A stretch of 64,000 nucleotides of DNA from Andrena cerasifolii (taxonomy: Eukaryota; Arthropoda; Insecta; Hymenoptera; Andrenidae): assembly GCF_050908995.1 (NCBI RefSeq), contig NC_135126.1:12586001-12650000 (forward strand), given 5' to 3'. The position numbers and the translations under genes are program-made. Positions 49,139 to 61,965 of this stretch are shown piece by piece; position 1 is the first letter of the stretch, and each line of letters opens with the position of its first letter. Under the pieces are notes generated by a model. It saw nothing but the letters and a program-made list of their open reading frames with translations, had not been told where the DNA came from and did not search any database.

Positions 49139-49161
49139 GAGAGAGAGAGAGAGAGAGAGAG
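49139..49161. repeat. (GA)n microsatellite
   Basis: About 11 uninterrupted GA units inside a longer purine-rich tract. Confidence 0.95.
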
Positions 49162-51071
49162 GGGAAAAAACTGAGGAAAAGGGAGAGCAAAAGAGGACCG
49201 TTAGCCCCAGAGCTGAGCTGGACCAGCTACTCTCATCTACTCCCACCAAGTCGCAGCATCTTTCTTCTTATCCTTCGCAGTCGTCCTTTCCCAGTCCACT
49301 CTTGAGAGTAACGTCTACCTCCCTTGATGGGCAATGCCACCTGAGCGGCACTAACACACTTGCAGCCACGCTCCACGTAGCTGTCCGGCCGATGTCCGAT
49401 ACATCAGGTCCATGCATAATAAATCCACGGAGCGGTAGTGCGGCGAGCGCGAACACGCGCGAGCTTTAGCCCGTATTGGCAGAGCCGGCGAGTTGAACGG
49501 AAGGAGGGACAGGAGGATGCACTCGGCGGAGACGGAACTTGGAAAACACGGCCCCGGCCGGTCTCTCCGCGCGTGTTTTGTCCGGTTCGAGCATCGTGAG
49601 CCTCCTCCAGATATCAATATCGCGGAACGCTCGTATTACAGGGGAACGTGGCCATCAAATTCCCCACCCCCCGGGTATATTTTTCTGTCTACGTCCGAGC
49701 GGAGATTGCCGCGTCGCAGGTCCGATTTGAATAAATTGCCGCGCGACGGAGACGCGGAAACTTCTCCGCTGCGCTCGCTCACCGGTTAGGCACGTATTCA
49801 TCGTAACGGTCTCGTTAACGGAAACGGACATTGAGTTGTGTTTTCGTCTCGGGAGCGGGCGCATGAAGGTAATTACGGGGGAGGAACGGCTCGGTGTATC
49901 GCGTGACTACGGTGAATTTAGGTTCTATCGAAGAAAAGCTCGATCGAATTTAGAAGTTGAAACCGCGCGGAGCTCTTAATTAACGAACGCTAAATAAATC
50001 CGCTTGGGGTAAAGGTTGGAATGGATGGTGGCCCGGGGGTGGTTGGCGGCCAGCGCAGAATTTATTTCGGCATCGACACGGAACGTTTCTTCGGAAGACA
50101 AGAGCGTGCGCGACCGACCGACCCCGAGTGCCGTTTAGCTTAATACACGTAACGCTACTCTCCGGCTGCTTTTTCTCCCAAATACTCTACTTCCAACCGG
50201 TTCGAAGTAGTATAAGTCGTGGACAAAGTAGACGGCGTACAGAAAACCTCCATTAAAGTCCCTAGAAGTGATTAGTACCCTCCCCGTCTTCTCCATTCTC
50301 TCTGTTTCCTCTATTCCTCCTGTAACTGTCTCTCTGTGCTCTCCCCCTCTTTCTTTCTCTCACTGTTTCCACTCGTTCTTTCTCTCTGTACTTCCCTTTT
50401 ACTCCACGTTCTCCCTCGCACTATGTATACCCAGTTTTCGTTCTCCGTGCCAGCCGATCTTTCAACCATTCGCCGCTTTCACATCTACCATTTTGGCCTA
50501 TCGCGTGCAACGACCATTGACGTGCCAAAAGGCAGTATAGAGCGCCCCTACCAGGCGTGAGAAAATGAATTTCGATCGGTGGAAAACGCTTCCGAATTCC
50601 CCCCGATATTTTCCTCGATTTTTAAATCTACCGGCGCGGGGTGGCCACCCCTTTTTTCCAACGCGCTTCGCACAAGACCGTTTCCGAGGGATCGTAGCAC
50701 GGAGAATCCGAGCGGTCGAGCCGTTGCAAGCCGCGAGCCATAAACGCCCGACGGACCTGCCGCGACACTTCAACGAAATTAAATTCAACATAGATGGTCT
50801 CGTTCCCCGATTGCAGATGAAACCTGGGAATCACCCCCATTTCATTACGCTGCCGAAAAATAGGGGAGAGGGCGCGCTGCCCAGGCGGTGGAGCAGGCAG
50901 GAGAAGGTCTCGAAGCGGACTGCAAACCGATGCGTCGAAATCCCGATTCGAAAAATAAAGTCGTGCGTTTCCCGCGGATCGGAAACTTGGCGTAGGTATG
51001 TTAAATTTAGCCGGCTGACGATCGAGAATGATGGACGGAGTGGGGCAGCGGGGAGACTGTAGCGGCGAATC

Positions 51072-51822
51072 TCCATAAAAAACTTCAGAAAAGTAAAAAA
51101 ATTACGCCAAGTACAGGAAATCAAATAAATCACAAAAAATAGAAGATAATAATGATTATAAAATAAAAAAAGATGTGAAATCAAAATGAGCTGCACGTAT
51201 ATAAAGGTAATTATAAATACAAATAAATATTTTAATACGAATAAACATTTTATTCAAAATACTTGGCGCTGCGAAACAGAAAAAATGTTAATTGTCATCG
51301 TATTAATAATTTACAATAACTCCCTTACAATCTAAAATACATAAACATATACATATACGTATTAGAAACGCAGTCAGATTTATTCTACATATATTTAATT
51401 CTAATGTCATACGTAGCATATGCGCACGCACACATACACACATTCATGAACGCACACGCAAGAAAGAAAGAAGAAGATTAATGCAATTTATACATATTTA
51501 TTCAGTTTAGCGGCACCAATTCGGGACGCAGCGCCAAGTATTTTGAATAAAATGTTTATTCGTATTAGAATATTTATTTGTATTTATCATTACCTTTATG
51601 TACGTGCAGCTCATTTTGATTTTATTGAAATCGGTCTTATTCGAAAGCTCATATGCGCTTTACATAAGAAAAATGCCTTTAAATTTAGGAAATATTGCAG
51701 GCGTGATGAGATATCAATGACGAGTAAATGATAGCGGTAGCGACAGTCGACATATACAGGGTGTCTTTCCTGTACTTTCTTTCCTGTACTTGGCGTCGAG
51801 ACGCTACCGCGTCTCTAGATCG
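51072..51822 (+). mobile_element. Dispersed repeat copy C (ACGCCAAGTAC family), rearranged
   Basis: It starts TCCATAAAAAACTTC then TTACGCCAAGTACAGGAAA. It ends TTTCCTGTACTTGGCGTC plus the GAGACGC-TACC-GCGTCTC hairpin and TAGATCG, so the outer motifs are inverted. Inside, the block GCTGCACGTA..AAAATACTTGGCGCTG (51181-51275) recurs in inverted orientation at 51525-51620. That makes arms of about 100 bp around roughly 250 bp of other sequence with CA-rich repeats (51421-51470). Copy B has this block only once, so C records an inverted duplication or chimerism. No transposase is present. Confidence 0.8.
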
Positions 51823-52999
51823 AATAAGTTCACGGGAATGTGATTTTGCGGGAGTAGTAATCCACTCTTTTTCCTGATTTAATCAGTGGTCGGTCATAAA
51901 TCAGCCAGTAATTAAAAGAGAAGAGCCATCGCCGATGGCGGCAGTAAACATGGCCTAATCCATTTCGTTTGGCCGGCCAGCTCATAGGTGTAGATAGCAT
52001 GGGAGTGGAAAAAAGGTCGTAGCCTTTCTAATTTAATCTGGCGAATGATTCCGTGATTCTCGAAGCCGGCGGCAACCCTTTCATTACTTACGTCCCCACC
52101 CTGCCCACGAGGCAACCCTCGCGCGCCACGGAGACCGCCGTGCCCCCGTTCCGTCCTTCGCCCCGCGACCACCCACCCACCGGAAGAACCGGCGCAGAAC
52201 ACTAAATCAGCGACCAGTGTAATTTTTGTAATGGGAGGTGTGGCCTCGTAGAGGTGGTAGACGCGGCTCTCCCGCCGGGAGAGCCGGACCATATAGTAGG
52301 GATGCCATCCCTCTGCGTTCGTCCCGCGTCGAGGAATGGTAGGGTTTCGTAGGGGCGATTTTAGGGGTGGAATGCTACGATGCGAGCACGCCGCTTCGGT
52401 GGTTAATCCTCTGTCGCTATGTCTCGACTCGGGTTACGATCCACCGCACTGATCTCTCTTTCCCTTGCCCTTCCCTTACCCTACCGTCTCGCCCCACCTC
52501 CGGGCGCTTCTCTCTTTCTCCGACGCGTGCAAACGCTCGCACACGAGCGCACGCGACGCACACGAACGCCCGACGATACACAGGCCAATCCCTTTGCCAG
52601 TTTATCCGCGAAAGGACAGTAATTAGAGACACTTTTGTCGTTCCCCCGGCTGATGGCCGTGTGGTTATTAAATCGTGCATCAAGGAGAACGTTTTCATCG
52701 CGACGGTGTCCTTTGCCATTCCAACGAAGCCCCTTCGTCACGCTCGCTATTCTCGCCTTTAATTAACTTACATCCAATATACAAGTCAAATTCCCAGCCT
52801 ATCGAATCGCCTGTTAAAATCGACTCGGCCAATCGTTCCCCTTCGGAGGAGATTGCAGAATTTACCCACACCCTCGGCACCCCCTTACTCCTGTTTCCGT
52901 ATCAATCGAGCCGGCACTCGGATCGATGGAATGCACTCCGTCGACGGTGACCTGGGTGCACCGCGGCGATTAATCGTGCCGTCTTAATCGGCTACGGAG
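51823..52999. other. Unassigned DNA
   Basis: No gene or repeat was recognised. Opposed frames of 126-131 codons lack domains. Confidence 0.4.
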
Positions 53000-53620
53000 C
53001 GCGCCGAATTCCGCCCGAGTAGCAGTTAAACTGTGCGGCAGCGTGAATGGTCCGATGATAGGCGGTCAGAGCGAGGCAGCGAGCTTGATGGCGGAGTGCA
53101 AATACGGGTTTCGGCTCGCGAGAGTTCCTCGGGTTCGAGTACGGGTGCGATGACGATCGAGTGCACCTCGAACCGGAGTGGGAGCACGGCTGTAGGGGAG
53201 GGAAACGCGGCACAGCAGCGTAAGGGTAGTTTCGTGGCCGATGGTAGGGGAACGCGATCGAGAGAAGGGAGTTCGGAGGGGTGGCTGTCGCGCGGAGTGG
53301 GGATTTATCACTGTCGGTGGCGTGCTGCGCTCGCACGCGGTACTCGCCAGTTTACAACCGACCGCCGGTCTGGTGGTTTCGCGAGTCTCTCGTTTCACGT
53401 TCGCTCGTTTCACCCACGGAGCTTCAGACGCGGGATGTCTTACCGTTCGAAGTAAATACTCGCGAGCAGAGTTGCAGACAGCACCGACGAGTAGAGTATT
53501 CGATCGAATTGCGCTTGTTCGATGGATGTCTCGTTTTAATGTGGGATCTATCGCGAATGTCGATCAGTGAACATTGCTCTGTGCGGTTAGTGTAGTGTCA
53601 CGTGACGGGGGTGAGTCGAG
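53000..53620 (+). promoter_or_regulatory. Candidate promoter / untranslated first exon region
   Basis: This CpG-rich stretch ends in a donor-like CGGGG|GTGAGT at 53610/53611. TCAGT, similar to the arthropod initiator, occurs at about 53564. Frames of up to 140 codons have no domain. The reading as a first exon is a guess. Confidence 0.2.
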
Positions 53621-54959
53621 AGAATCGTCCGTGACAGAGGGTGTCTGGAGAAGTTGGCTCAGGCTTCGAGGAGTTGTCAGGTATTTACGTCTGAAACGCT
53701 ATTACTCATTTCGCGATCTGCCCCAGTGTAGGACTTAGAAAACGGTAGCCAAACGAGTAAGATTTGGTGCTAGTTTACGTATGACTTTCGACCTGCAACA
53801 CCCCTTCTGGGAATTGGAAATCTTTACACTAATCGTAGAGAAACGCGGGGAGACGTGGCCGGTTAATAAGAGGGGAATCCGTAATACGATGTGTAATTGA
53901 AATTTCATCAACTACCCTCCGCGTCTCGGGGTAAATGCAATCACGTGTCCAATTAAACAAGAGCCTCGGTGAAAAATCGCTTTCGCCCTCTCCAAAGCGC
54001 TGTGATTATCCGTGCACCAGCGCGCCCGCGTTTGTCTGTTCCCGCTCAATCCGCGTCGCTCCGAAAATTATTATAAAATTCCGCGTAATCCTCTTTGCGC
54101 GTGCAAGGTGGCAAATGAAAGGGTGCGCGAGAGACGAACAGACGATTGTGATCAACGAATTGTACACGGTGCGCATTGATTGTCGATGGATCGCCGCTTT
54201 TTCATCGCCTCGATTCGTTCCATTCGGCCGTGCAGTCAGCAACGCGAGTCTCTGTCCTGTTTACAGGCAGCGCTAAAGGCGACGCGGTCGTACGGTTTCC
54301 GTTACCGATACGGATTCCTTAGAAGCGAACTTAATCTGCACCCCGTAAAATGCTGACGCATTGTTGCGCTAACTTTCGTGTTACGCGGTGACGCTCGATA
54401 CCTCTGCGGCGGCGGGAATTTTTAATTAAAGATGGGTAACGGAGTATCGCCTCCACCAAGCACGCAATATTGGTATTTCGACTAACTCCTTGATTCACCT
54501 GGACAACTGAACGCAAAGTCCAGATAAAATTTAACGTACCCCCTGTCTATTAGCAACGACTCCGGACAAAGAATCTTGCAATTCGAAACAGGTAAGCTCT
54601 GTAGCTATTACAACAGTAGTGGTTTCTAAGTTACACCTCTGAACGATCGACGGGTTCGCCACGTGATCCCTCCGGAGCAGAGTCATAGACCTTTCTCGTG
54701 TTTACCCGTCGAGATCGCGCCGCTTTATCGAACCGCTTATCTATTTATTCACATACACATCTTTCTCACCTGAGACACTGTCTGCGACCTGGCAAGACCG
54801 GATATCTGGAGGTGAGCGTTGACCGGGCCCGATAGGGCGATGACGCAGGGCATCCGGTCGTTTGAATTTCAATAATTGGCGCCAGCTTTAGCAGCGGCGG
54901 TCTCGTTAGTCGCCCATCCGAACGGAGTGACTTAATTATTTCGTTTGAAGTTTGTGGAC

Positions 54960-55002
<43 letters not shown>

Positions 55003-58000
55003 TTTTTGGACATTGCACAGGCAGAGACGATCGCCTGTGTGGAGGCATGCCCTGCTCACAAATAAATTGAGAAAACTGGAGCGAGGGAGATGGTCGAGCC
55101 GGGCAAACGTTTATTTTACACGGACAAATTGGTGCGGCTAATTAGCTCCGGCTAAAAGCAGAAGTATGACCGTGACGGCCCGCGTCGGTGTCGCGCCGCC
55201 AATACTGCCCGCTGCAGCAGCGCGGCTGCAAAACGGCTACAATGTTCAGAGACTCGCGATCCGAGCCAATTGCCTCCTGGCCTCGCGTCTGCTGCTTTTA
55301 CGCTCGGCAGAAATTGAATCGGGAGCACTCTGTGCCTCGCGATTACGCGTCTAAACGCGATAACGAAGCAATTAGCGTTTAGTCTCCCCCTATTTTTCCG
55401 CGCGCTAGATATTCGCGTGGGGGCAGCGAAGGGCCAGGCGTCTTGCGCGTCTCGCGACAGGACGATACGCTCCCTCTAAGTATCTGTCGGCATCGCGAAG
55501 GGAATTATAGGGGACCGCGGTGGCGATATAATTTAATAATAGCGGCTACGCGTAATGTCTCCGGACACGCGTCAGCGATAATTCCGAGGCGAATGTCCAA
55601 TAAAAAGCCACTTTGCCCGATCGAAATATCAAATGTAATCCTCTTAAGTCGAGTGCACCGGTCGAACGTGTATCTCCGGAACTGACCATCGCACGCTATC
55701 CTCTTCCTTCCCCGTTCTCGCTCCCCTTCGCACGCATTCAGACACTCTTCGTCCTCGTCGCGTCCACGCGATCCGCCCGCGAGATTCCAACTTAACTTCT
55801 GACCCCTCGACGTTCTCCTTGCCTCCCTTTCCTATACAGAGGCGTTGCTTTTACGGCGATTGAAGCTTCCCGCGGGTCCTTGGGCAACCCGCCAGGTGGC
55901 GGTGCCGCGTCCTTCTGGGCGTCGGCCCCAATATTCCATTTACAAGATTTTTCGGGCGAACTCCACGAGGCTAACACGACGCGCGCTTTACCGCTTTCGC
56001 GAGGCTACAAATTCTCTTGAAGCGACGAGAGCGACTAGGGAGGCAAGGAGCGGAGGGTTGGTCTAATTCTTACCGTGCCGCCCCTCCGCTGATGGGCGGG
56101 CCACGGTTGCACGCGACCGCGAGTGTAATTAACTCGAACTTTAATTCGTTCCGTTGGCTATTCGATAAGGCGATCGAGGGTACCGGGAATTTCGGGGCTG
56201 ATTGGCCTCGGGAAGATCGCTTAGCAAGAGTTAGCATCTGACGGTCGGCGCGCGTTTATCGAGCCGCCCGGATCTCCCGGGCGGAAGATCGCGGTGGATC
56301 CTCCGTAGATCGCGGGAACGGTTGGTGGCTGCGGCTCGCAGCGTCGGGCCCCCTCGATCATTAAAGAACCATTTGCAGTTGCACCGATGCCGACCGACGT
56401 TGAATAATTAACCGGCCTCTGACTAAAATCGATTCACTAATTAATAAAGCGGCTACGTTCCCTCTACTAATAACCGCCGGTCCACAATTGAATAGAGATC
56501 GCGTTCATTAACTGTCCGTGTACTATTAGCAGCGGTTGCGGTACATTACCGAACGAATCGAATCAACCGACCCGAATGATCGAGTTTGCAGCCCGATAAA
56601 CAATCTTTCTGGCGGCGGCCACGCATTCGGGCTTGCCCTCTCCCTCCTCCTCCTCCTCGTGCTCACCCTACGGGCACGCAGTATCTGGTCTTCGCGTGTA
56701 CCGACGCTGGACCCGCGGCTACGTGTTTCCGCGCCCTAAACCGCGAACAATAACGGCCCGTTTCGTGTCACCGGGGTTAAAAAGACTTTGTCCCCATTGT
56801 TAACCGGTTCTCCCATCTCTCCTATCGGCGTCGCGCGGCCGCCGTCTATCCGTGCCGCGAATTTCTCTTCTTTCCCTCCCTTGGTGCTTCCGGATCGTCC
56901 CGAACAAACGAAGGAGGAGGAAGCTCCCTTCGTCGACTCGACTCGCTCGTTCTCGGTCGTTCGTCGGGTGTGCCGGCTATTGGCCAGGATATCTTTCGAT
57001 TATCAAGACCATCCGTAGCTACCGCCTTAGCCAACCGGGCGCCGTTGTCTTCTCGGCTCTTTCAATTAATGTTTTGATTGATTTCGGACCCTTGCCCCGG
57101 AGGCCAACCCTCCTCTTCCGGCTCGCTCGCCTTCGATCTTCTATACAGCCGCGCTTCTTGCTTCTGCAGCTCCGCGCTGTACTCGCGTCATCGATCTTTC
57201 GTACTTATCTTTTCGAGATTCTATTGCCCCGTTTATACGGTCCTGCGTTATTTGACCAAGCTGGCTTATCAAGATTAACCAGAGGAGTACAATTAAGAAA
57301 TTGATTGGACGTGGACGTAAGATGATCGGTAGTGAAAGACGTAGCGACGCTTCTCGCTGAACCTCGGAAACGAACGCGTCTTCGTTCGGTGTCGCTCGAA
57401 GTCAACCGCGCTCCTTTCCCCGTGTGGCTATTTAAATCAGAGAACCAGCCGCTTGAAATTGTTGGGAGGTAGGATTGGATAACCGATAGCCGCAGCTTTC
57501 TCCTCGGATTAACCGTGACTTCCGTTTCCGAGGCTCCACGCGTAGAGTCCATAACCCCCCCGAGGGTGTTTGGCAACGTACAGGGAGAAAGAGGGTGGCG
57601 ACGACTTCGCAGACGCCCGCGTCGTCGTCCTCGTCGTCGACGCCACCGACCATCCCTGGCTACCCGCTCTAGACGGTCGCTCGAATCGGTGTTATACCGG
57701 TGGCTGTTTTATTGCGAGATTTGCGGCGTGGCCTCTCCGTGTAACAAGACTTACTGAGATCTTAATAGAATCTGAGACCACCCCCTCTCAGCGAGTCCCG
57801 TACCACGGACTAACACCGTCTTCGACTACAGCCCCGTAGCCTTCGTTTCCTAACTCTCTTTCCCTCCTCCCTTTCTCGTCTTCATCCTCGCGCTTCCTTT
57901 TTCCGCCCGAGAGTCTCCTCTATCCTTTACTACTCGCCCGGCCTTTCCCCGCCGGGAAGGGCTGGTAGGGGAAGGGAGTTGACCCCGGCGCTGCATCCCT

Positions 58001-58530
58001 CTATCAGGAAAAGGGGTGCTTATTCTAAGCGTATATAAGAGGGGTAGGAGAATGCCCGGGGTGGGCTGAAGGGTGATTTATGAATATTGCCTACCGAGAA
58101 AAGTGTATCGCGCCGCACCGCGTCGATTTCACCTCCGGTGGAGGAGCTTTGAAGCCGCTCCAGTACGCGAACTTTCTTTTATAACATTCTTGTCGTTCCG
58201 ATTAGCGGGGTAGGCGAAATGGAAAAGGGGTGCCGCGCGATCCGATCGAAATCGACCCGGCCAACCTTTGCCGCTACGATGAATTCGACCGCGTTTCGCC
58301 CGGAATTTCGCCGACTATTGACGCCGCCGCGTGAATGGGCAACGATCGAGAGGCAGATACCGAGCGGAATCGAGCGTTGATCCTCCTCCTCTATCAACCG
58401 ATCGAATCTAAGAAACAATCCAGTAACACGATGGAATTACTGGCTTGTTTGACGCGAGGCAGACGAACGTGCTTCGTAATCGCGACGAGTTTCGAACGCG
58501 ACAGTCGCTTCGCGATCGCACAGATTACAT
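53621..58530. other. Long unassigned GC-rich stretch
   Basis: No gene was recognised. A (GA)n array lies at 54961-54999, and CGTC-rich codon-like repeats lie at about 57600-57645. The frames at 56852-57304 and 57205-57576 overlap on opposite strands and have no domain. Confidence 0.45.
54961..54999. repeat. (GA)n microsatellite
   Basis: About 19 GA units with a single CA interruption. Confidence 0.95.
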
Positions 58531-58535
58531 AGCCG

Positions 58536-59124
58536 CACAGTGGTTCCAAAGTGACTTTTTGCGGACAAAATTCCGTATTTCCGTCAATTCTCAACCGATT
58601 TTTGATTTTTTTTGGCTCATTTTGTAGGGGATTAAATTTGCTATAATATCAAATACTTGAATTGCAACCAGAACGTGTTTTTATCTATTCTTTTTTCTGA
58701 CAAAGTTTGATGAAAATTATAGTAGCACTATCTTTGGGGCTAATTGCGATTTTGAGGTCCCAATGGCCAACTCCGTCTGTTGAACTTGAAAGAGACGCAA
58801 AATATCTTTTGTCTAATTATAAAGAAGATGTAGAATATATGGAAGAAGACAAACTTGTTTACATTTGAATTGTTTAATTTATATTTCTTTTATTTTATCT
58901 CGTTTTAATGTTATATGAAAAACTGGTTAATGAACTCGTTGATTCGGAACCAAGAGTTCAGAATTTGTTTTTTTTTAATCCCTAAAGAAAATTTTGGAAA
59001 ACTACTATGTGACATTGTGGCAAATTTAATCCCAGACAAAATGAGCCGAAAAAATCGAAAATCGGTTGAGAACTGACGGAAATACGGAATTTTGTCCGCA
59101 AAAAGTCACTTTGGAACCACTGTG
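58536..59124. mobile_element. Transib-like nonautonomous transposon 3 with RSS-like ends on both sides
   Basis: Both ends begin CACAGTGGTTCCAAAGTGAC and are flanked by perfect 5-bp direct repeats AGCCG (58531-58535 and 59125-59129). At each end CACAGTG is followed after 22 bp by ACAAAATTC, which matches 7 of 9 bases of the RSS nonamer (left nonamer 58565-58573). The TIRs run about 100 bp with few differences, including words such as CCGTATTTCCGTCA and TCAACCGATTTT. The 589-bp body is AT-rich and has no transposase, so it would depend on a Transib transposase in trans. Confidence 0.85.
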
Positions 59125-60326
59125 AGCCGCCGCGCACACTGGCGTTCCCGCTATTCTTCACGATACGACGTAATTAATTTCGCGTTTTATCGTTGCATCG
59201 GCTATTAATTACGGCCAGGACCGCGCGAAATGAATGGGCCCTTCGGCGACAATAGAGAAGGCTCATTAATAAATATGCGCGTGTCGCGTGTCTTGGCCGA
59301 GTGGCGCGCGATAATGGTGATCGCGGAATTCGGAACACGCGTCTCTGTGTCATCCGGGCAACCTATCCACCACGTGAACGGCATACACGCCGTGCGTTTT
59401 GTGGCACAAATATTTTGGCCGGCTTGGAACGGTAAACATCGCGTGACGGAGCTCGGAAAAGTGATCTCGCGTTGAATAAATCCCCGCTGGATGCTGATAA
59501 ACGTTGAAAAAATTTCGAAACAGGGGCACGCCGGATCACTTCCATTCACGAACCGGGGAGCTCTTTCGGAAATTTCGTTGCCTCTGATCGCGCCCGGAGC
59601 ACCCAAACGCTGGCACCCTGATTACTGTTTCTTTTCATCCCCGTTTGCGAACCAGTTTCTCATTGAAACCGGCGAAGGAATACGAGGAGAGATGGCTCTA
59701 GGAAGCAGACATTCGTGCCGCGGAACCGTTTCAGTCGGTTGATCGGTTGGCAGGAGCAATTTTATATTTTATTCCCCTATTTAAATTTATCATTTCGGAT
59801 ATCGTAGGAACAAAATAAGTTTAAATTGAATTCTGCTCTCCCCTATCCGCGACGACATCCACGTGCTGCATCCGCCCACCATCTATCTCTGTATTCTTCG
59901 TACCATCGAACAATTCTATTTCGCTTTCCCACCACCCACAACCCATGTCGTCTCGATACGTCACCGGCGTTCGTCGTGCCCGTTGCGTCGCAGAAGGCTG
60001 CTTTCTGGCCACGATTTAATGGGATCCACATCAAACGGTAAACCGTTTGCATCCGTGCGCTTTGCTACGTTTTAGCGAACACGGCGAAAGACTGCGAAGC
60101 AGGGTACATTGGAATCGCTCAGCGAAATTGAACGTTCAGGCAATTGTGGGACTGTTTCGTATAGTATCCTTCTTCGACTTCTCCTTATCTCTCAATCGAC
60201 CGCCACGTTTCTTTAATTTCATAACGCGACGCAGGAGATAAAATTTCTTGTCGTTTGGGGGATTAAGAGGTGGCGTGCTTCCTGGTTAATTGTCGCTTTG
60301 CTTCGAAACTATCTAGACGTGCAGGG

Positions 60327-60330
<4 letters not shown>

Positions 60331-60366
<36 letters not shown>
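60331..60366. repeat. (GA)n microsatellite
   Basis: About 18 uninterrupted GA units, complementary to the (CT)n array about 270 bp downstream. Confidence 0.95.
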
Positions 60367-60367
<1 letters not shown>

Positions 60368-60632
60368 CTACGAGATGAATATTTTATAACGAGCTTCGCT
60401 ACGAAGACAGCAGCATCGGTACCTGCGCATATAGCGGCAGGATCGAGAGTAGATCTGTCTCTCCAGGAAGCTTGTTAGGCGTCGGCGAGCTCCGCTATCT
60501 TCTAATTGGCGATATAATGATTCTGAAGGATGGAATACCATGGTCCTGAAGGGGCCGAGGAGCACCCTACTCCGTGCCTTCCCTTGTTAGGGGCGAAATT
60601 AAAATTTAGCTCTACCTACCTTCCGCCGCCCC

Positions 60633-60634
<2 letters not shown>

Positions 60635-60672
<38 letters not shown>
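60635..60672. repeat. (TC)n microsatellite
   Basis: About 19 TC units with one TTT interruption. It could pair with the (GA)n array at 60331-60366. Confidence 0.95.
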
Positions 60673-60675
<3 letters not shown>

Positions 60676-61457
60676 TTCTCTTGTTCTTCTTCTGTCTCTG
60701 TTCTGCCGGTTTCTTCTCTCATCTCCACTCTATTCACTTCAGTTTCGTCCTCCGCCTCCCCTTCTATCATCATTTCGCTGCCGCTTCTTTCCCGGCGCGG
60801 ATTCGTTACGCGGTCGCTGTGAAATTTATACGTCTTGTCAGTCAGAGGGGAGGGTCTCGTCCGCGGGAATGTGGCGGGATCATCGTCGACGCGTCGTTGC
60901 ACGAATTTCGAGGACCTTTCTTTGGGACGGAAGGTGCTCGACGAGCCGCGTGATTGCGTTTGTTATCCCTTCGCCCTTCTCTCCAATCTCGCGTTATTCC
61001 TCTTCGTTTACCGGCATTCGTAGCTATCTGGAGCGTTGTTAAAGGTCCCCGGAACGATTCGGTTGTTTGCACGCTAAACTACTTTGCCCTCCCGCGGACT
61101 CTTCGGCGACGGAAGTTCGAGGCTCCGATATAATTGCTTCGATCAAAGGGGTCCCATTAGCGTCGCTTAATTGGATGGGCCGGATTAAAAGTAGCATACC
61201 GAGAGGGACGATTTCGTTTTATATCTCCGGGAACTATGACTGGAGAAATCAACGGCGAGGCCGTAGTTAAGCGCCAATGCTTAATTAAACGTTAATCTCG
61301 TGTACGGTCGGCGTGGCGCGGCGGGAAAAGGGATTGGGCGGCGGGGGCTGGCAGAGGGCGAGGAGGGTGTAGCGGGCGAAATTAAGGCTCGCCGGTTGAT
61401 TCGAATTCTCCTTGAGAAATTTCCTTTCCCAGAGAACACCCTTCGTGCGCTCTCTAG

Positions 61458-61535
61458 TAGTTACTAAACTGGTCGTCTCAATTAGCGAAACTTGCAGCTA
61501 CGTTACCGACTTCCAATTAGTCATAGGTTGCAAAC
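61458..61535 (+). repeat. Module copy 1 (GTCTCAATTAGC ... CCAATTAG)
   Basis: It contains AGTTAC, CTGG, GTCTCAATTAGC, AACTT, then CCAATTAG and ATAGGTTGCAA in the same order as a second copy at 61896-61965. The CAATTAG words are homeodomain-type cores. Confidence 0.5.
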
Positions 61536-61895
61536 TGTATCGCGCGTACTGGAGCGAAACTAATAACTTCTAGACCATGAAATATATGCGTAGATACGAT
61601 GCAAATTAGTGGCGCACCGGCAGCGGACATTTATGAAATATTTCGAGGTGGAAAAATTTCGGTCTCGGTCGCTCCCAGATAGAGCGTTCCTTAAATTAAA
61701 ATCATACCTCGCACCGTCGCTGACGATTTCTGCGGGACATCTTTCCTCCGCGCGGAACTTGTACATTGCGCGTGAAGCAGAAAAGGAATTCTGCGAAGCA
61801 GACACGTGCGAGAGATGGCGGGATTGTGTGTTTGCCGAGCGGCTGAGACCACGTCGATCTCGCTGAATTTACGAAGGCCCTTGTCGCGCGGCTGA

Positions 61896-61965
61896 TAGTT
61901 ACAGGCCTGGGTCTCAATTAGCAGAACTTACGTCGCTAGGGTCCAATTAGACGTAGGCTAGAAGC
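61896..61965 (+). repeat. Module copy 2 (GTCTCAATTAGC ... CCAATTAG)
   Basis: A diverged copy of 61458-61535 in the same orientation, about 435 bp downstream. Shared words are AGTTAC, CTGG, GTCTCAATTAGC, AACTT, CCAATTAG and GTAGGCTAGAA (compare ATAGGTTGCAA). Confidence 0.5.

Larger units (their letters stand above)
45717..51071. other. Long unassigned GC-rich stretch
   Basis: No gene was recognised. It holds a (TGCC)n array at about 46554-46598, a (GA)n array at 49139-49161 and a pyrimidine-rich tract at about 50270-50430. Frames of up to 165 codons (50565-51062) have no domain. Confidence 0.45.

Noticed and set aside
60530..61042. 170-codon frame with a poly-Leu-Ser stretch resembling a membrane segment
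   Set aside because: The hydrophobic stretch is a translated CT microsatellite.
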